Source: Elusimicrobiota bacterium (GTDB lineage Bacteria; Elusimicrobiota; Elusimicrobia; F11). Taken from it: 64,000 nucleotides of DNA. Each line of letters starts with the position of its first letter. Position 1 is the stretch's first letter. The notes beneath the pieces are model-generated. The model saw only the letters and a program-made list of their open reading frames with translations. It did no database searches and was not told where the DNA came from. Positions 1 to 7,458 of the stretch are shown here, one piece after another. A program made the position numbers and the translations under genes. The stretch covers positions 1-64,000 of the forward strand of contig JAJVIP010000009.1 of assembly GCA_022072025.1 (NCBI GenBank), in the 5' to 3' direction.

Positions 1-7
1 CCGCTGT

Positions 8-1198
8 GTGCTGCTTACGTCCGTTTTTTGTTCCCATAATGCGCATCGTATCTCCTTGGGCGGGAGCTGTCATCTAAAGTCTCGAATTCACTCTTATGCC
101 ACTGTCCGGTTTATGGGGAGTGTTATACTTGTCTTCTGGGATTCGCCGGCTTTTATCGTGTTTTTTCTCGGAGTGATGGCCGTGTTTTCGGTATTTTTTA
201 CGATTGGATTTTTTCGCCGGACATCCGCACTCATTCTGTGGTACGGATGGGCGTGTCTTTTCGGCAGAAATAATTTAATCAGCAACCCTTCCATCCCTTA
301 CGTAGGGTTGATGCTGCTGCTAACATTACTTATTCCGCTTGGCGAACCCTTCTCCGTAACCCGTCCTAAGAAGACCTCCCCTTGGTATTTTCCATCGGCG
401 GTGTATTGGGTGGCGTGGTTTCTTTTGGCGGCCGGCTATACCTTTAGCGGCATCGTCAAACTCCAAAGCCCGAGTTGGGTTGATGGGTCCGCGATGGTTC
501 ACCTGGTCGACAATCCTTTGGCAAGACCAAACTTCATCAGAACAGTTTTCCTGAGCTTACCGACCTCGATGACGTCTCTGGCTACATGGGCTTCTCTTGC
601 CGGAGAAATCTTATTTTTGCCGTTGAGCATTCATCGACGCACGAGAATGGTGGCGTGGTTGTGGTTACTCGGCATGCACCTGGGGATTCTCTCAATGGTG
701 AACTTTGCCGACCTCACGTTTGGCATGATCATGATTCACTTCTTTACTTTTGATCCTGAATGGTTGCCCGCGATGTCAAACAGGAGGGGGAAACTACTGG
801 TTTTATTTGACGGGGTTTGCGGGCTCTGCGATCGGACGATTCAGATGCTATTGGAAGAAGATAGGTTTCAAGTGCTGAAATTTGCACCCCTTCAAGGATC
901 AACGGCTGCGGCGGTCTTCACGAGGCATCCCGAAGTTAAGGCAGGCCCTCAAAGCCTTATCTTCGTGAAAAATTATGGCGAGGCCAGCGAGTGCGTCTTT
1001 GTTCAATCTGAAGGCGTCCTTCGAATTTTCGACGCCTTGGGTGGGTTTTGGAGGGTTGTTTCTTGGTTAAGAGTGATCCCGGGCGCAATGCGTAATGTGG
1101 TTTATGCGTGGATCGCTAGGAACAGGTATAAGTGGTTCGGTCAATACGATGAGTGTCAAATTCCATCTGCGGAGACCAGAGCTCAGTTTCTTCCGTAG
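8..1198 (+). CDS. HTTM-like membrane protein fused to DCC (DUF393) thiol oxidoreductase domain, 5' end probably outside window
   Basis: The N-terminal ~250 residues hold several hydrophobic segments and resemble HTTM/VKGC-like or DoxX-like membrane domains. From about residue 260 the protein turns into a DCC-family domain with FDGVCGLC, the CxxC-type motif that names the family (thiol-disulfide oxidoreductase DCC, DUF393). The two modules are known neighbours or fusions in bacteria; the substrate is unknown. The frame is open to the first base of the window, and the first usable start is a GTG at 8, so the true start may lie upstream. It converges with the hydroxylase gene and ends one base before that gene's stop. 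The redox role is inferred from the motif. Confidence 0.7.
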   Translation: MLLTSVFCSHNAHRISLGGSCHLKSRIHSYATVRFMGSVILVFWDSPAFIVFFLGVMAVFSVFFTIGFFRRTSALILWYGWACLFGRNNLISNPSIPYVGLMLLLTLLIPLGEPFSVTRPKKTSPWYFPSAVYWVAWFLLAAGYTFSGIVKLQSPSWVDGSAMVHLVDNPLARPNFIRTVFLSLPTSMTSLATWASLAGEILFLPLSIHRRTRMVAWLWLLGMHLGILSMVNFADLTFGMIMIHFFTFDPEWLPAMSNRRGKLLVLFDGVCGLCDRTIQMLLEEDRFQVLKFAPLQGSTAAAVFTRHPEVKAGPQSLIFVKNYGEASECVFVQSEGVLRIFDALGGFWRVVSWLRVIPGAMRNVVYAWIARNRYKWFGQYDECQIPSAETRAQFLP

Positions 1199-1199
1199 G

Positions 1200-2030
1200 T
1201 TAACTTTGTTCCTCTTTTGATTTCTCTCTCTCACGCGATTCCGTACAAGCCCATCGTTTGCTGCAGCCAATACAAGTTGGAAGGAAATGCAGAGGAGAAA
1301 TATTTTCGATGTCTTTCTTGTGAATGTCTCGGAAAGCCAAAATATCTTCGAAGCGATCCTCCCGCCAATCATCGAATCCGCAAGTTGCATTGAATCGAAC
1401 CGGATTTTCAAATGTCTTAAAAAGAATGTCCCATATAGGGAGATCGGCGAAATTATTGGTGTGATGTTTGTATTGGTGATGCACGCGGTGGGAATCTGGT
1501 CTTTGGATAATAAACCCCAGCCACTGGGGCGTGTTGATGTTCCAGTGATAGAAGTACTCTGCGACGGCGGTTAGAAGGGTGTAATACGCCCCTGCTGTAA
1601 TCGAACATCCGAAAAGAAGATACACGATGGCCGCACTCAAAATGGAATTGATGGTGATTTCAACGGGGTGTTTGTAGAAAGACGTAAGAAGCTCTATTCG
1701 ACGAGGCGAATGATGAAGTTGGTGGCATAGGAGCCAAAAAAATTGCGATTCATGGCGAATGCGGTGCCACCAATAATAAATGAAGGTAGAGACGAAGTAG
1801 GCAATCAAGGCTGACGGCCAGTCACCCATTCGATCCTTGAGGTGGAAAAGGGAGACGGATCCGAACCATCGGTCCCATGTGACTCCTGCCAAAATAATGA
1901 TTCCCAGTTGAATAGCGTTGCAGAAAATAACTCTCGCCCACCAAGCCCGAACCTTTGGGAGGTCCATTGCGGGCCAAAACTTTTCAACAATGTAAAAACC
2001 AGTTGCGATAAGAATTAGTAGCCAAATCAT
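1200..2030 (-). CDS. Sterol desaturase / fatty acid hydroxylase family membrane protein
   Basis: This 276-residue membrane protein has the histidine clusters of the FA_hydroxylase superfamily in order: WHRIRH, HQLHH and HRVHH, which ligate a di-iron centre. Members hydroxylate or desaturate lipids or sterols in the membrane; the substrate cannot be read from sequence. The frame is open to 2186, but the ATG at 2030 begins a clean hydrophobic N-terminus (MIWLLILIATGF), and an AAGGGGTG lies upstream of it. The residues coded further upstream are basic and uninformative, and the regulatory dyad at 2096 would fall inside them. I therefore prefer 2030. Confidence 0.8.
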   Translation of the reverse strand: MIWLLILIATGFYIVEKFWPAMDLPKVRAWWARVIFCNAIQLGIIILAGVTWDRWFGSVSLFHLKDRMGDWPSALIAYFVSTFIYYWWHRIRHESQFFWLLCHQLHHSPRRIELLTSFYKHPVEITINSILSAAIVYLLFGCSITAGAYYTLLTAVAEYFYHWNINTPQWLGFIIQRPDSHRVHHQYKHHTNNFADLPIWDILFKTFENPVRFNATCGFDDWREDRFEDILAFRDIHKKDIENISPLHFLPTCIGCSKRWACTESREREKSKEEQS

Positions 2031-2095
2031 AAATGACGAATTTTTCACCCCTTTGGTGAGGGTCTTGCCCCGAAGAAGAACCCTTGGCTGATCTA

Positions 2096-2111
2096 TTGGC
2101 CCAAAGTCCAA
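2096..2111. promoter_or_regulatory. Dyad operator TTGGCC-CAAA-GTCCAA (box 1)
   Basis: The 16-bp imperfect dyad lies in the divergent region between the hydroxylase gene (start 2030) and the sulfatase gene (start 2235). One half-site carries GGCC instead of GGAC. It belongs to a set of eight similar sites in this window, so a common regulator is likely. The box is followed by ATATCGG, as is box 5. Confidence 0.65.
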
Positions 2112-2234
2112 TATCGGGAATTTTAAACATGTCCTAGCATTAATGCCAATTCGATTGCGTTTGAAAAGACTATTGAGGCATTTCACTCATGCCCAGATCA
2201 AATTGTCTTGCGCAAGAATGGGGAGGACATGATT

Positions 2235-4046
2235 ATGACAACCACTCGTTCCAAAAACTTCCTTACCGCCAGCTTAATTGGCGTTATCACAACAAGCGTG
2301 GGCTCTCCTCCCGTCGTCACCGCGACGAACAAACCGGTCAAGCGACCGAACATCGTTATCATTCTGGGAGACGACCTCGGGTACTCGGATTTGGGCTGTT
2401 TCGGCAGCGAGTTGAAAACACCCAACTTTGATGCGCTTGCGAAAGAAGGCCTGCGCTTTACGCAATTTTACACGCATGCGACCAGTTCACCCACGCGGTC
2501 GCTGTTGCTCACCGGCGTTGACACGCATATAAATGGGATGGGCAATATGGATGAGTGGACGGCCCCGAACCAAATGGGAAAGCCGGGTTACGAGGGCTTC
2601 ATAAATGACCGCGTCACCACACTTCCCCAACTCTTGAAAGACACCGGCTACCACACCTATATGGCCGGAAAATGGCACATGGGAAAAGCGCCCAACCGTA
2701 TTCCCGCAGCGCGAGGATTTGAACGGGACTTTTCGCTTTTAGACGGTGCCGGGAGCTATTGGGACATGTTGAATTTTACTGCTTCCACGCCCCTCTCCAC
2801 TTTTACCGAGGATGGAAAATACCTTCGGAAACTTCCCAAAAAATATTACGCCACAAAAACTTACACCGACAAAATGATCAGTTTTATTGAATCGAACCGC
2901 GGTGATGGGAAACCCTTTTTCGCTTTCCTGTCCCATCAGGCTCCCCATGATCCTTATCATCTCCCTCGTAACTGGCGCAACCGCCACGTGGGAGAATACG
3001 ACAAAGGCTGGGACGCGGTGCGCGAGGCCCGCCTCAAACGCCAAGTTGAGCTCGGGATTATGCCAGTGGGAACAGAGTTGGCCGAACGGATTTGGTTTTT
3101 GCCCGATCCCAATTTGCTGGCACCGGCTTCTCGCGCCATCCTTGGTAAAAAAATGGAGCTTTACGCGGGCATGGTGGAAAATATGGACCACCATGTTGGG
3201 CGACTCATTGATTACTTAAAAAAGATCGGCGAATACGACAACACGATCTTCATCGTCTTTGGAGACAACGGCGCGGAGGGAACGGACCTTTTTCAAATGA
3301 TTGCTGGAACTTCTGGCACTCGTGATTTTCTTTTTTCCGCCGGCCAATGGTCACAAACACATCCCAACGCCTGGGGTGATCCCCACACCTATATCGGATA
3401 CGGCCCGATGTGGGCGCAGGTGTCGATGACGCCCTTCAGCCAATACAAAGGGTACATGGCTGAGGGTGGAATCCGGAATGGCCTTATCGTGAGCGGCCCG
3501 GTTATTAAGCAGAAAAAAGGAAGCGTTAACAATAACGGGTTTTTGCATGTAGCGGATATCATGCCGACGCTTTTGGAGGTGGCCGGCGCAAAATACCCCA
3601 AAACCATCAACGGACAGGAAAGTCCACCTTTGCTCGGGAAATCGTGGGTCAAATTTCTTTCCGGCGAGGAAGCTTCCCCGCGATCAAATCAGGATTACAT
3701 GGGATGGGAGGTGTTCGGGAACCGCGCGATTCGCCAGGGCGATTGGAAATTGCGGTGGCAATACAAACCTTTCGGAACGGAAGAGTGGGAATTGTTTAAT
3801 GTGGTGAAGGATCCCGCCGAGCGTCATGATCTGGCCGCCAAAGAGCCCGCAAAAGTCAAGGCACTGATATCGCTTTGGGACGATTATGTCCGTGACAACA
3901 ACGTCATTCTTCCCAACCGTGTGATCGCTGAGGGCATGGTGAAAAAACTGCCAGACCGTTACCCAGTGGAATCGGGTTATCCGCCTCTCATCTACAAAAA
4001 ACAATTCGTGCCGCCATCGGACATGATGGCCGATCCGAAGAGGTAA
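2235..4046 (+). CDS. Ser-type arylsulfatase, exported
   Basis: A sulfate-ester hydrolase of the alkaline-phosphatase superfamily. The metal-binding motif GDDLGYSDLG follows a signal-like N-terminus. The FGly motif reads S-S-P-T-R with the modified residue at Ser84 (codon 2484-2486), then SLLLTG. Ser-type enzymes depend on a radical-SAM maturase (anSME) rather than oxygen-dependent FGE, and one is encoded at 9857. Size (about 600 aa) and C-terminal EWELFNVVKDPAE fit arylsulfatases. The start was set at the ATG at 2235, eight bases after GGAGG; ATGs at 2208 and 2229 are alternatives. A barrel gene follows six bases downstream, suggesting an operon. The natural sulfate ester is unknown. Confidence 0.9.
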   Translation: MTTTRSKNFLTASLIGVITTSVGSPPVVTATNKPVKRPNIVIILGDDLGYSDLGCFGSELKTPNFDALAKEGLRFTQFYTHATSSPTRSLLLTGVDTHINGMGNMDEWTAPNQMGKPGYEGFINDRVTTLPQLLKDTGYHTYMAGKWHMGKAPNRIPAARGFERDFSLLDGAGSYWDMLNFTASTPLSTFTEDGKYLRKLPKKYYATKTYTDKMISFIESNRGDGKPFFAFLSHQAPHDPYHLPRNWRNRHVGEYDKGWDAVREARLKRQVELGIMPVGTELAERIWFLPDPNLLAPASRAILGKKMELYAGMVENMDHHVGRLIDYLKKIGEYDNTIFIVFGDNGAEGTDLFQMIAGTSGTRDFLFSAGQWSQTHPNAWGDPHTYIGYGPMWAQVSMTPFSQYKGYMAEGGIRNGLIVSGPVIKQKKGSVNNNGFLHVADIMPTLLEVAGAKYPKTINGQESPPLLGKSWVKFLSGEEASPRSNQDYMGWEVFGNRAIRQGDWKLRWQYKPFGTEEWELFNVVKDPAERHDLAAKEPAKVKALISLWDDYVRDNNVILPNRVIAEGMVKKLPDRYPVESGYPPLIYKKQFVPPSDMMADPKR

Positions 4047-4052
4047 TTTCCA

Positions 4053-5042
4053 ATGAAAATGAAACTGAATTTGATGATCCATTTGAAAGCAGGCTTTACC
4101 GTCATGCTGATGTTCTTTCCGATGATGGCGCAGGCCCTCGTGCCGCCGCGTTTCTACTGGAAAAGCCTCGCTGGAGCCAATGCCGTTCCGGTGATTTCTC
4201 AAAATTTAAGCGGCAACGCCAACCCCATCGATCCGGCGCACGTCGTTTCGGCGAACACGAATTTTGAGGCCCATATTAATGTGGTTGGGTTCGCGAAGAT
4301 GTTGCCGGTATTGGGCCGAACGGCCACCGTCGCTCTTTTGCAGCCCATGGGACGAATCTCCAGCAACGCCACCGTCGCCGGACTCACCACATTCGAGGAC
4401 GCTTCCGGATATGGGGATCCGATGATCGAGATCGGGATGAATATCATCGGCCCCAAGGCCATTAAGAATATCCCCGATATATTGCGTTATGAACCCAAGT
4501 TTTCGCTGGATCTTATTATGGATGTGGCGGCCCCACTCGGTGAGTACGACAGCGACCAGGCGCTGAATCTCGGCCAGAACCGTTGGTACGGTCGTGTGGG
4601 TGCGCCCATTGTCTGGCAAATTGGCGCGTGGGTCCCGGGTCGACGCACCACGTTCGAGTTGCTTCCCTCCGTTTGGCTGTTTGGCGACAACAACAATTAC
4701 GTTAACGGGAAAACATTGGAAACCGATCCGATGTATCAATGGGAAGCTCATGTGACGCGCGATTTCACGGAAAATTTTTGGTTTTCAATCGACGGAACTC
4801 AGATGACTGGAGGCAAGTCTCATGTGAACGGGGTGGCGGCGGGTGAATCGCTCAACAACCTGGGCGTGGGTTTGACGCTTGGCTATCAGCTCAATGATAA
4901 CCTCTCTCTGACCACCGCGTACATGTCCACCATCAACGACAGCTCTCCCACCGATCTCAAGATGGACGGGGTTACTTTCTCTTTCACTTATGGATGGCAC
5001 AAGATTGTGGAAGGGCAGAAGAGGTTGATAACTGGACACTAA
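4053..5042 (+). CDS. Outer-membrane beta-barrel, MetA-pathway/transporter-like
   Basis: This 329-residue exported protein has a signal peptide ending near AQA and alternating aromatic/polar strands. It resembles the 'MetA-pathway of phenol degradation' or putative-transporter barrels. A paralogue lies at 31107, sharing the pattern LGxYDxxxxxNxGxNRW and the FNG/VNGK region. It follows the sulfatase by six bases and is probably cotranscribed, so it may pass substrate or product across the outer membrane. Function is inferred from fold and context only. Confidence 0.7.
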   Translation: MKMKLNLMIHLKAGFTVMLMFFPMMAQALVPPRFYWKSLAGANAVPVISQNLSGNANPIDPAHVVSANTNFEAHINVVGFAKMLPVLGRTATVALLQPMGRISSNATVAGLTTFEDASGYGDPMIEIGMNIIGPKAIKNIPDILRYEPKFSLDLIMDVAAPLGEYDSDQALNLGQNRWYGRVGAPIVWQIGAWVPGRRTTFELLPSVWLFGDNNNYVNGKTLETDPMYQWEAHVTRDFTENFWFSIDGTQMTGGKSHVNGVAAGESLNNLGVGLTLGYQLNDNLSLTTAYMSTINDSSPTDLKMDGVTFSFTYGWHKIVEGQKRLITGH

Positions 5043-5071
5043 AACTGAACTACTTCAAAAGGGAGGTATTT

Positions 5072-5737
5072 ATGAGATGGGAATACACACAGCCAAAATT
5101 AGTCTTACGGATTGGAGCCATGTTTTTAATGGTTGCGATTTTTCCGATCAAGGTGGTACAGGCTGATGTCAAAGGGCCAGGCAGTTTTGGGTTTAATTTG
5201 AACTATGCTCCTGGAGCGGGTGACACCTCAGATACGCTTGACGATGGATGGGGTTTCGGAATGGATTTGGGGTATCGTAAAGAATCCAGCCTCTTGGGTG
5301 TTCGGTTAGATTTGGTCCATAATAGTTTTGAGTTTTCTGACAGCGCTCTCAATCAATATTATCTGGTCAACGATGGTTTCGTGAGTGTGTGGGGTATTGA
5401 CGCCAGTGTGGTTTTGGCACCGCCCAATGCGGATAAGATTCGCCCCTATATCCAATTTGGTCCCGGCTTTTATTACGAATATGCCGAAGCCTATCGGGTA
5501 ACCAATAACGGTCCAGTCGTGTGTGATCCTTGGTTTGGTTGCTATGAAACGGGAACCGCTCAGTCCATTGAGGAGGAGACGACCTGGCGGCTGGGGTGGG
5601 TTGGTGGTTTTGGTCTCAATATTGAAAATGCTCGCGGCGGAGCCTTGTTCCTACAAGTTCAATATCATCTCGTAAATAATTCCAAGCGAGACCTTGAGTT
5701 TGTTCCGATTTCGATTGGGTATAGACAAAGCTTTTAG
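5072..5737 (+). CDS. Outer-membrane beta-barrel protein of unknown function
   Basis: This 221-residue protein has an N-terminal hydrophobic signal (LVLRIGAMFLMVAIF) and glycine/aromatic-rich strands such as GSFGFNLNYAPG, ending in YRQSF. A terminal aromatic residue is typical of BAM-assembled barrels. The start ATG at 5072 follows a clear GGGAGG; the in-frame codons before it overlap the previous gene. It is the third gene of the sulfatase operon. It has no recognisable enzymatic motif. Confidence 0.65.
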   Translation: MRWEYTQPKLVLRIGAMFLMVAIFPIKVVQADVKGPGSFGFNLNYAPGAGDTSDTLDDGWGFGMDLGYRKESSLLGVRLDLVHNSFEFSDSALNQYYLVNDGFVSVWGIDASVVLAPPNADKIRPYIQFGPGFYYEYAEAYRVTNNGPVVCDPWFGCYETGTAQSIEEETTWRLGWVGGFGLNIENARGGALFLQVQYHLVNNSKRDLEFVPISIGYRQSF

Positions 5738-5768
5738 AAGTGATCTCGAAATGTTCTGACGAGAAGCC

Positions 5769-5795
5769 GTCATCCCCGCGAAAGCGGGGATCCAG
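5769..5795. repeat. REP-type palindrome (GTCATCCCCGCG...)
   Basis: The stretch pairs CCCCGC with GCGGGG around a GAAA loop and ends in ATCCAG, the common REP-like hairpin of many bacterial genomes. It sits right after the barrel gene and abuts the inverted-repeat element that begins at 5796. A similar hairpin occurs at 27251. Confidence 0.7.
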
Positions 5796-5925
5796 TTAGA
5801 CTCGTATGCTGAATGCCAAGCATGGTGACCTCCAGGATAAGTGTGCTGTTTAAAACACCACATTGTACCGAGCTTCGATGTCAGAGGCATTGAGGCCCTG
5901 CTTGGCATTCAGCATACGAGTCTAA
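5796..5925. mobile_element. 130-bp MITE-like element with 27-bp perfect terminal inverted repeats
   Basis: The left end TTAGACTCGTATGCTGAATG (continuing to 5822) is repeated as its exact reverse complement at 5899-5925. The 76 bp between hold no gene. This is the shape of a non-autonomous transposable element. I see no second copy in the window and no clear target duplication. It precedes the AAA ATPase gene, which interrupts the sulfatase region. Confidence 0.7.
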
Positions 5926-5990
5926 ATTGACACGGTTTTTAACCAGTGCGTTAAATTGACCTTTATTCTTAAATTAACTATGGTTTATTT

Positions 5991-7223
5991 ATGCAAGGAC
6001 AAAGTAAACAATATGCCAGGAATTTGCTTGTATCACTTCAGAACATTCTCAAGAAGAAACAGCCCACCCTCATTTTGGGTCCGCGTCAAGTCGGCAAGAC
6101 AACCTTGGTTCGAGAATGCCTTGCCGGCCATCCCGGCTCCCTGACGTTGCAGTTGCAGAATCCTGAGACAAGAATTGAATTTGAAAAAGATCCCGCTCTT
6201 TTAATCCGACAGCTCGAAGCGCGCCCCCCCAAGGGGCCGGTGTTTATAGATGAGGCGCAGAAGGTTCCCGAATTGTTCGACGCCGTCCAAAAGTTAATTG
6301 ATGAAAAAACCGCCACATTTATTTTAACGGGGTCCTCGGCTCGAAAACTGAAAAGAAAAGGGACCAACCTTGTCCCTGGCCGCGTCAAATATTTCCAGAT
6401 GGATCCTCTTTGCTGGAACGAATTTGGCTGGATAAAAGAATCTTCGATTAAAGAATTGGCGATAAAAAACATGCCGGCCCCTGATAATTACTCCTTGCGC
6501 GAATCGCTGGTGTTCGGCTCTCTTCCGGGCATCGCGTCCTTGCCAGATGACACAGATCGCAGGGAATTTCTAAAGTCTTATGCGCATATCTATTTGGAGG
6601 AGGAAATCAGGGCGGAGGCGCTGGCTCGCAAAATCGGCCCGTTTTCTAAATTTCTCGAACTGGCGGCACAGGAATCGGGGACGTCTCCCAACCTTTATAA
6701 ATTTTCGATGGAAGCCGGGGTGAGCGCGCCCACGATCAAGGAATTTTTCAATATTTTAGAGGAAACATTGGTCATTGAGCGAGTGGAGTCCTACACCAAA
6801 AACCCAAGAAAACGAATCCTTTCAACGCCGCGTTACTATTTTTTCGATTTGGGGGTCCGCAATGCGTTGGCCCGGCTTCCGTTGGAAGAGGGTTTGATCA
6901 ATACGCAAAAAGGGGTTTTGTTTGAGCACGCCGTCATGCTTGAGCTGATGAGGCGCGTTCGAGCTTTGGGCAGCAGTTATAAAGTTCGATATTGGCGAAC
7001 CTCGGGGGGAGCGGAAGTCGATTGCGTCATCGATACGGGGAGGGCGGCGATTCCCATTGAAATTAAAGCCTCCGCCCATGTCAGTTTGTCCGATGTCGCG
7101 GGTCTGGCCAGTTTCCTAGAAGATTATAAGGCCGTGTCCAAGGAAGGATTCGTCATTACCAATGGAAGCCACCCCGAAAAAATTTCCCCAAATATCACGG
7201 CCATTCCCTGGAATTATCTTTGA
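5991..7223 (+). CDS. AAA_14 / DUF4143 family ATPase
   Basis: This 410-residue protein starts with an AAA_14 ATPase domain: Walker A GPRQVGKTT near residue 27 and Walker B PVFIDEAQK near residue 80, then sensor region FILTGSSARKL. The C-terminal third is DUF4143 and ends with the EVDCVID...IEIKAS pattern, which resembles a PD-(D/E)XK nuclease-like core. Such proteins are common as solitary, variably present genes of unclear role. No strong ribosome-binding site precedes the ATG at 5991. It stands alone between two sulfatase operons and next to a MITE, so it looks like an insertion. Confidence 0.85.
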   Translation: MQGQSKQYARNLLVSLQNILKKKQPTLILGPRQVGKTTLVRECLAGHPGSLTLQLQNPETRIEFEKDPALLIRQLEARPPKGPVFIDEAQKVPELFDAVQKLIDEKTATFILTGSSARKLKRKGTNLVPGRVKYFQMDPLCWNEFGWIKESSIKELAIKNMPAPDNYSLRESLVFGSLPGIASLPDDTDRREFLKSYAHIYLEEEIRAEALARKIGPFSKFLELAAQESGTSPNLYKFSMEAGVSAPTIKEFFNILEETLVIERVESYTKNPRKRILSTPRYYFFDLGVRNALARLPLEEGLINTQKGVLFEHAVMLELMRRVRALGSSYKVRYWRTSGGAEVDCVIDTGRAAIPIEIKASAHVSLSDVAGLASFLEDYKAVSKEGFVITNGSHPEKISPNITAIPWNYL

Positions 7224-7338
7224 ACTTGCCACCCGGTTCAGATCTTTAGATATAAAGGGGGGTGTTCGTGAAATGTCAAATACCACCTCCGGTATCCTCC
7301 TGCCTTACCCTCCTTTACCCTCCTGTTATGGGTTTTCA

Positions 7339-7354
7339 TTGGACCAAAGTCCAA
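7339..7354. promoter_or_regulatory. Dyad operator TTGGAC-CAAA-GTCCAA (box 2)
   Basis: A perfect 6-4-6 dyad in the 235-bp gap before the second sulfatase gene, about 105 bp upstream of its ATG. It probably controls the sulfatase-anSME-sulfatase-exchanger operon. Nothing else is evident in this gap. Confidence 0.75.
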
Positions 7355-7458
7355 TTGGAGGCCCACTGGCCTGGGATGTAAAATTCGCGTCAAAACCGGT
7401 TGGATAATTTGTTGAGGATCCGGTTTTCCTGAAGCACAAGGACAAGGAGACTCAATAT

